From Campylobacterota bacterium (GTDB lineage: Bacteria > Campylobacterota > Campylobacteria > Campylobacterales > Sulfurimonadaceae), in assembly GCA_013607635.1 (NCBI GenBank), contig VCAY01000011.1, positions 8,161 through 44,026 on the forward strand: 35,866 bases of DNA, written 5' to 3'. Numbering within the stretch: the stretch's first letter is position 1; every line of letters starts with the position of its first letter. The notes beneath the pieces were generated by a model. It saw nothing but the letters and a program-made list of their open reading frames with translations. It was not told where the DNA came from and did not search any database. Of this stretch, positions 32,381 to 35,866 are shown piece after piece. A program made the position numbers and the translations under genes.

Positions 32381-33058
32381 TTATTGTGGTTTTTTAGGGG
32401 AAAAATCTATATTTTTTATGAGTAGTTCAGTCGCATCAGGTTTTTTGGCCTGAATCTCTTTCATCACATTTACTGGTCTGTCATGCTTAAACAACTCTTT
32501 TTTTACTACTTTGCCATTTTTATCATACCACTCTTGGTACCCCTCTTTATAGTTGTTTTTATACAACACTTTTGTATAGAGTTTACCATCTATAGTATAC
32601 TCTTTTTGCCATCCCTCTTTTTTACCATTTATATAAGGAATTTCCAAAGCGAGCGTACCATCATCATAAAACTCTTGCTGTAACCCCTCTTTTTTATCGT
32701 TCACATATTTTACAATATGCTTAATTTGCCCGTTCTCATGGTAACTTCGCTCAACTCCCTCAAGTTTTCCATTTTTGTAAAACATGTCAGCCAATAATCT
32801 TCCATGCTTATCATACCAGACCAATTTTCCATCACGCTTGCCATTAATATAATTGACTTGATAAGCAAGTTGTCCCATCTGATAATAAACTTTTTCAATC
32901 CCCTGTTTAATACCCTCTCTCGTATCGGTCCTTGTGCCATCTAAATAGTTCGTTTCAGCTTTAAGTTCACCTGTTTTAAAATAACTTTTCACTAACTCTG
33001 CACTAAGTGTTGCACTCAACATAGATGTAGCCAGTAAAATTCCTGTCAATTTGTTCAT
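32381..33058 (-). CDS. Secreted YwqK/MORN-variant repeat protein
   Basis: The 225-residue protein begins with a signal peptide (MNKLTGILLATSMLSATLSA). It then carries about seven tandem repeats of 20-24 residues of the MORN_2 type: SYFKTGELKAETNYLDGTR, VYYQMGQLAYQVNYINGKRDG, WYDKHGRLLADMFYKNGKLEG and so on. Proteins of this type are annotated as YwqK-family antitoxins because of a Bacillus example, but the signal peptide here means an envelope location, and no partner toxin gene is adjacent. A terminator on each side shows it is transcribed alone. Function unknown. Confidence 0.85.
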   Translation of the reverse strand: MNKLTGILLATSMLSATLSAELVKSYFKTGELKAETNYLDGTRTDTREGIKQGIEKVYYQMGQLAYQVNYINGKRDGKLVWYDKHGRLLADMFYKNGKLEGVERSYHENGQIKHIVKYVNDKKEGLQQEFYDDGTLALEIPYINGKKEGWQKEYTIDGKLYTKVLYKNNYKEGYQEWYDKNGKVVKKELFKHDRPVNVMKEIQAKKPDATELLIKNIDFSPKKPQ

Positions 33059-33136
33059 AACGATATTTCCTTGATTGTTTAGATGTTGAAGATTTATTCT
33101 AATAAAAATTTATAAACATAAACTCTTATTAAAATA

Positions 33137-33161
33137 AAAAGTCGCCATGAAGGCGACTTTT
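33137..33161. terminator. Strong terminator after the cytochrome gene
   Basis: A perfect 10-bp stem, AAAAGTCGCC with GGCGACTTTT, five-base loop. On the minus strand it is followed by more T (TTTTTATTTT), fitting termination of the cytochrome transcript 19 bases after its stop. The stem is nearly symmetric. Confidence 0.9.
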
Positions 33162-33179
33162 AAAAGTTAAAGAGCGAGA

Positions 33180-35564
33180 TTATTTCCACCCGTCTTTAAC
33201 TACTTTTGTAGATTTTTCATAAGGGTATTTCGCAACCAATTCTTTTACAGAAAGTTTTTGGTCACCGCTTCTCATGAAGTGAGCTAATGTTACAGAAGCC
33301 CAGTAGTCATTTGCATATTTAGTTCCGTTAAGCTGTATTGGAACACCTTTTTCATTAACTGTGTGACATGCAGCACAAGTTACAGGACCCGCATATTCAC
33401 CATCTGGTGAGTACTGCAATGCTTGCTCATATGTTGTTACGTCAACAGAACGCTCTTTACCGTCATATCTTGTAGAGTACAATCCATGTGTAGACTCGTG
33501 ACAAGTTTGACATGCAATATCACCGTGTGCTTTAGAGTATCTGTATAGTGAATATTTGTTTGGAAGATCGATTGGAAAATATTTTCCACCTGTCTCTTTC
33601 TCAACAAATGGCGCAGCGTGACAGTCAGCACAATGAGGCTCAGAAGCCGCTAGCCACCAATCGTTACCACCAGATGCCGCAGCATAAGGAACAGCTCCAC
33701 CTTTAGGGTGATTCCAAGGCTTAAGATCTAGCTTACCATCTTTACCAACATTTTTAACAAGCGTTGCAGATTTGTGATCAGTATAGTATTTCATAACTTC
33801 ATTATCACCTGTTGATTTAGGATCAGCCAAAGCAGCAAATTTCTTAGCATCACCACCAGCTACAGCTTTAATGATCTCTTTAAGCGATTTGTTTCTTAAA
33901 GTTTTACCCTCTTGTTTAGAGTCGTTTGTGATGTTATCATAGTTTTGGAACGCTTGAGCCACTTTTGTGTGACAGTTTGTACAGTAAAGTCCTCTTAACT
34001 CTTTTATTTTCTTACCATGTTCATCTCTTGTAGAAACATTTTCATATTGCCATTTACCATAAGCATTCAAGAAAAATGGTGGTTTCGCATTAGGGTTAGA
34101 GTGAGCATCACGTCTTACATAACAACCACCACCAGATTTACGGATATCGCCTTTAGCAAAACGACTTTCACCATATCTGTCTGTTACTCTAAATGGGTTA
34201 GAGTCATCATTCATATTAGGGTTTTGGAAGTGTGTAGGGTGACAAGACTGACAAGCGTGTGAACGACCAGCACCATCAGGCATAGGAACCATTCCTAAGT
34301 GGAAACCGTGAATAGCTTCAGTTAAAGTTTTTGCTTTAACAGTTTTGTAACCAGTTGCTGTTGGACGAGGCTCTTGTAAGTTACCAGAGACGTTATCACC
34401 ATGACAGTCAGCACAGTTTACCATACCAACTTTTCCTAGTCTGTTACCAGATGCATTTGATCTGTAATCACTTAGGAAAGTTGTACCATGGTGTGCATCA
34501 TGCAGTGAAAGGATATTGATAGACGCTTCAGAAAATCTTGCCATATATTCAGACTCATCCGGATACGATTTCCAATATTTGTACTCTTGATCAGAGTATT
34601 TTAAACCTTCATCACGAGCCATTTGCGCTGCCTTACCGTTTCTTGAGTGACAAGCGTAACAGTTAGGGATATCCACAGGGTTTGTACCAAAATAAGAAGC
34701 AATTCTTCCATCTGTACATTTCATAACCTTACCGGTTCTATCGTGCATCTCTACAGTAGAGTACTGGAAAGGTTGGAAATCTTTCTCTGTAACAGAACGG
34801 ATAGTTCCTCTTCTTGTTGAGTCATTAAATGCTGTTAATGGAAGGCCTAGTGCATCCCAAAGGTGTGAAGCTGTAAGAACCAACTTAACATTTTTAACAG
34901 GTGGAACAAGTGTATCTGTCATTACAACATTGGTACCATCTTTACCTGCATAATCCATATAACCGCCACTTAAAGGTTTTCCTGATGGACCCGCATCAAT
35001 TCTTACAGGGATCTGACGACCAACACGAAGACGATCTTTATCTGTAGCACCTGCAGGGATAGTACCCTCTAAATCTCTATAGATAAAAAGGTGTGTCCAA
35101 ACATAGTTTGCTACATTATCACCAGCAGAATCCAAGTGACCATCACCATCAGCATCTTTGGCAACAGTCCAGTATTTCATTTTGTTACCTTCACTATACG
35201 AGTTATCTCTTGTATAGTAGTAAAGTTTAACATCATCATCCGGCGTAAGAAGTTTAGGAAGTTTTCCGTTTGCTCCAGATCTAATAGCTTGAGCCTAAAT
35301 AGAGTTGTATGGTGGAATCACACAACAATAATCCATACTAAAACCAACACAGTGCATACCTAGTTCGTAGTTAACGAACACGTTGTAATTATTCTTAGGC
35401 TCATAACCTACTATTTTCTTACCATTTGCATCAACAGCATGATACTTCTTAAGCTTATCGAGTTTGAACGGTGGGTTCTTGTCATAAGCAAAAGCAGTAG
35501 TTGCAGTCATCGATGCAAAAGCAACAGACGCAGCTAGAGATACTAACAATTTCTTATTACTCAT
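33180..35564 (-). pseudogene. Periplasmic seven-haem cytochrome c, interrupted by one in-frame TAG
   Basis: Two open stretches share one frame: residues 1-89 (35564-35298) and 91-794 (35294-33180). They are separated only by TAG at 35297-35295. The first part has a signal peptide ending TAFA and the GMHCVGFSMDYCCVIPPYNS motif. The second has seven CXXCH haem sites (CYACH, CADCH, CQSCH, CTNCH, CADCH, CQTCH, CAACH). Sequence continues smoothly across the stop (PYNSI, stop, AQAIRSGANGK). Only one base separates TAG from CAG (Gln). With no other damage this is a recent nonsense mutation, a sequencing error, or suppressed. The nearest in-frame ATG after the stop (35180) lacks a signal peptide, so the fragment would not be exported. 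Substrate unknown. Confidence 0.85.
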
Positions 35565-35644
35565 TCTCTTGTTTCTCCCTTTTCTAAAGTTCAGCTCAAG
35601 TATTACATTTTATTATTTAATTGAACTTTAAAAAAATAAGTTTT

Positions 35645-35650
35645 TATTAT
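35645..35650 (-). promoter_or_regulatory. -10 box of the cytochrome gene
   Basis: Minus-strand TATAAT with a poor -35 17 bases upstream. The start point is near 35638, giving a leader of about 74 bases. The 302 bases upstream of the gene (35565-35866) are very AT-rich and hold no supportable reading frame. Confidence 0.45.
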
Positions 35651-35683
35651 AAAACTTTGAAATTGTTACAGAAAAAAAACTTA

Positions 35684-35703
35684 TGTGATAATTGTGTGAT
35701 AAT
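35684..35703. promoter_or_regulatory. Tandem TGTGATAAT repeat upstream of the cytochrome gene
   Basis: TGTGATAAT occurs at 35684-35692 and again at 35695-35703, an 11-base period (one helical turn). It lies about 45-65 bases upstream of the predicted start point. OmpR-type response regulators often bind such direct repeats. Confidence 0.4.
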
Positions 35704-35866
35704 ATAGTTAATTTCTACTTATAACTCATATAATATTTTATAAATAAATTCCACAAAATTACCTAAAAATCGACATTTAAAAGAAGGTTTTCACAAGACA
35801 CATTTTTGTGATTTTTACTTTACTCGCCTCTGCAAACATACTGATTTTTTCACTATTGTAGATAAA

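Noticed and set aside
32381..33058. YwqK-type antitoxin of a toxin-antitoxin pair
   Set aside because: It has a signal peptide, stands alone between two terminators and has no adjacent partner gene.
35295..35297. Pyrrolysine at the TAG codon of the cytochrome
   Set aside because: No PYLIS-like structure is apparent and the pyl system is not known in this phylum; a CAG-to-TAG change explains it more simply.

Overview
The window comes from a member of the Campylobacterota, most like Sulfurimonas and its relatives. The evidence is an AT-rich genome, the fliN/fliO-like pair, the tsaE-lptB-rpoN neighbourhood, a fused ResB-CcsA cytochrome c biogenesis protein, the carboxyspermidine/carboxynorspermidine polyamine route, and a RibB protein with a worn-out RibA-like tail. 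Most of it is ordinary chromosomal core, largely on the minus strand and packed into overlapping operons.

Layout. 1-1761 (+): flagellar switch/export cluster with a CheX-family phosphatase, FliN and a FliO-like protein. 1746-7122 (-): seven-gene operon reading accD, thiE-like, rlmH, dksA-like, a membrane protein, dusB and a nuclease-like protein. 7189-13013 (-): gltB-gltD glutamate synthase, divergent from recO (13196-13813, +). 13810-20725 (-): ribB-ribA-like, DUF695/RraB, an LplT-PlsC fusion, dgkA, carboxynorspermidine synthase, nspC and a methyltransferase. 20879-21055 (+): initiator tRNA-Met and tRNA-Gln behind a perfect sigma-70 promoter. 22624-26732 (-): CopD-like protein, rpoN, lptB, tsaE, trpD and an S4 RNA-binding protein. 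26883-32301 (-): HAD phosphatase, hemH, DUF2461 and ccsBA. 32381-33058 (-): a YwqK/MORN-repeat lipoprotein-like secreted protein. 33180-35564 (-): a seven-haem cytochrome c broken by one in-frame amber codon. Ferrochelatase, CcsBA and the multihaem cytochrome fit one theme: making haem and attaching it to periplasmic cytochromes.

The accessory part is a 1.5 kb islet directly 3' of tRNA-Gln (21056-22623). It holds an IS30-family transposase remnant, a 25-codon single-membrane-span peptide gene, an independently promoted and terminated small RNA of about 94 nt, an XRE-type regulator, a dyad-rich control region, and two small membrane-protein genes that appear to be read from a leaderless mRNA.

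The most interesting signal is in that islet. The small RNA (minus strand, about 21608-21514) is complementary to both the Shine-Dalgarno region and the start codon of the 25-codon peptide gene (21385-21462) that lies next downstream on the same strand. The complementarity exists because the opposite strand of the RNA gene is an inverted, decayed copy of the peptide gene's own 5' end. This has the architecture of a type I toxin-antitoxin system, in an arrangement I do not recognise. Toxicity is inference; the pairing, promoter, terminator and reading frame are visible in the sequence.
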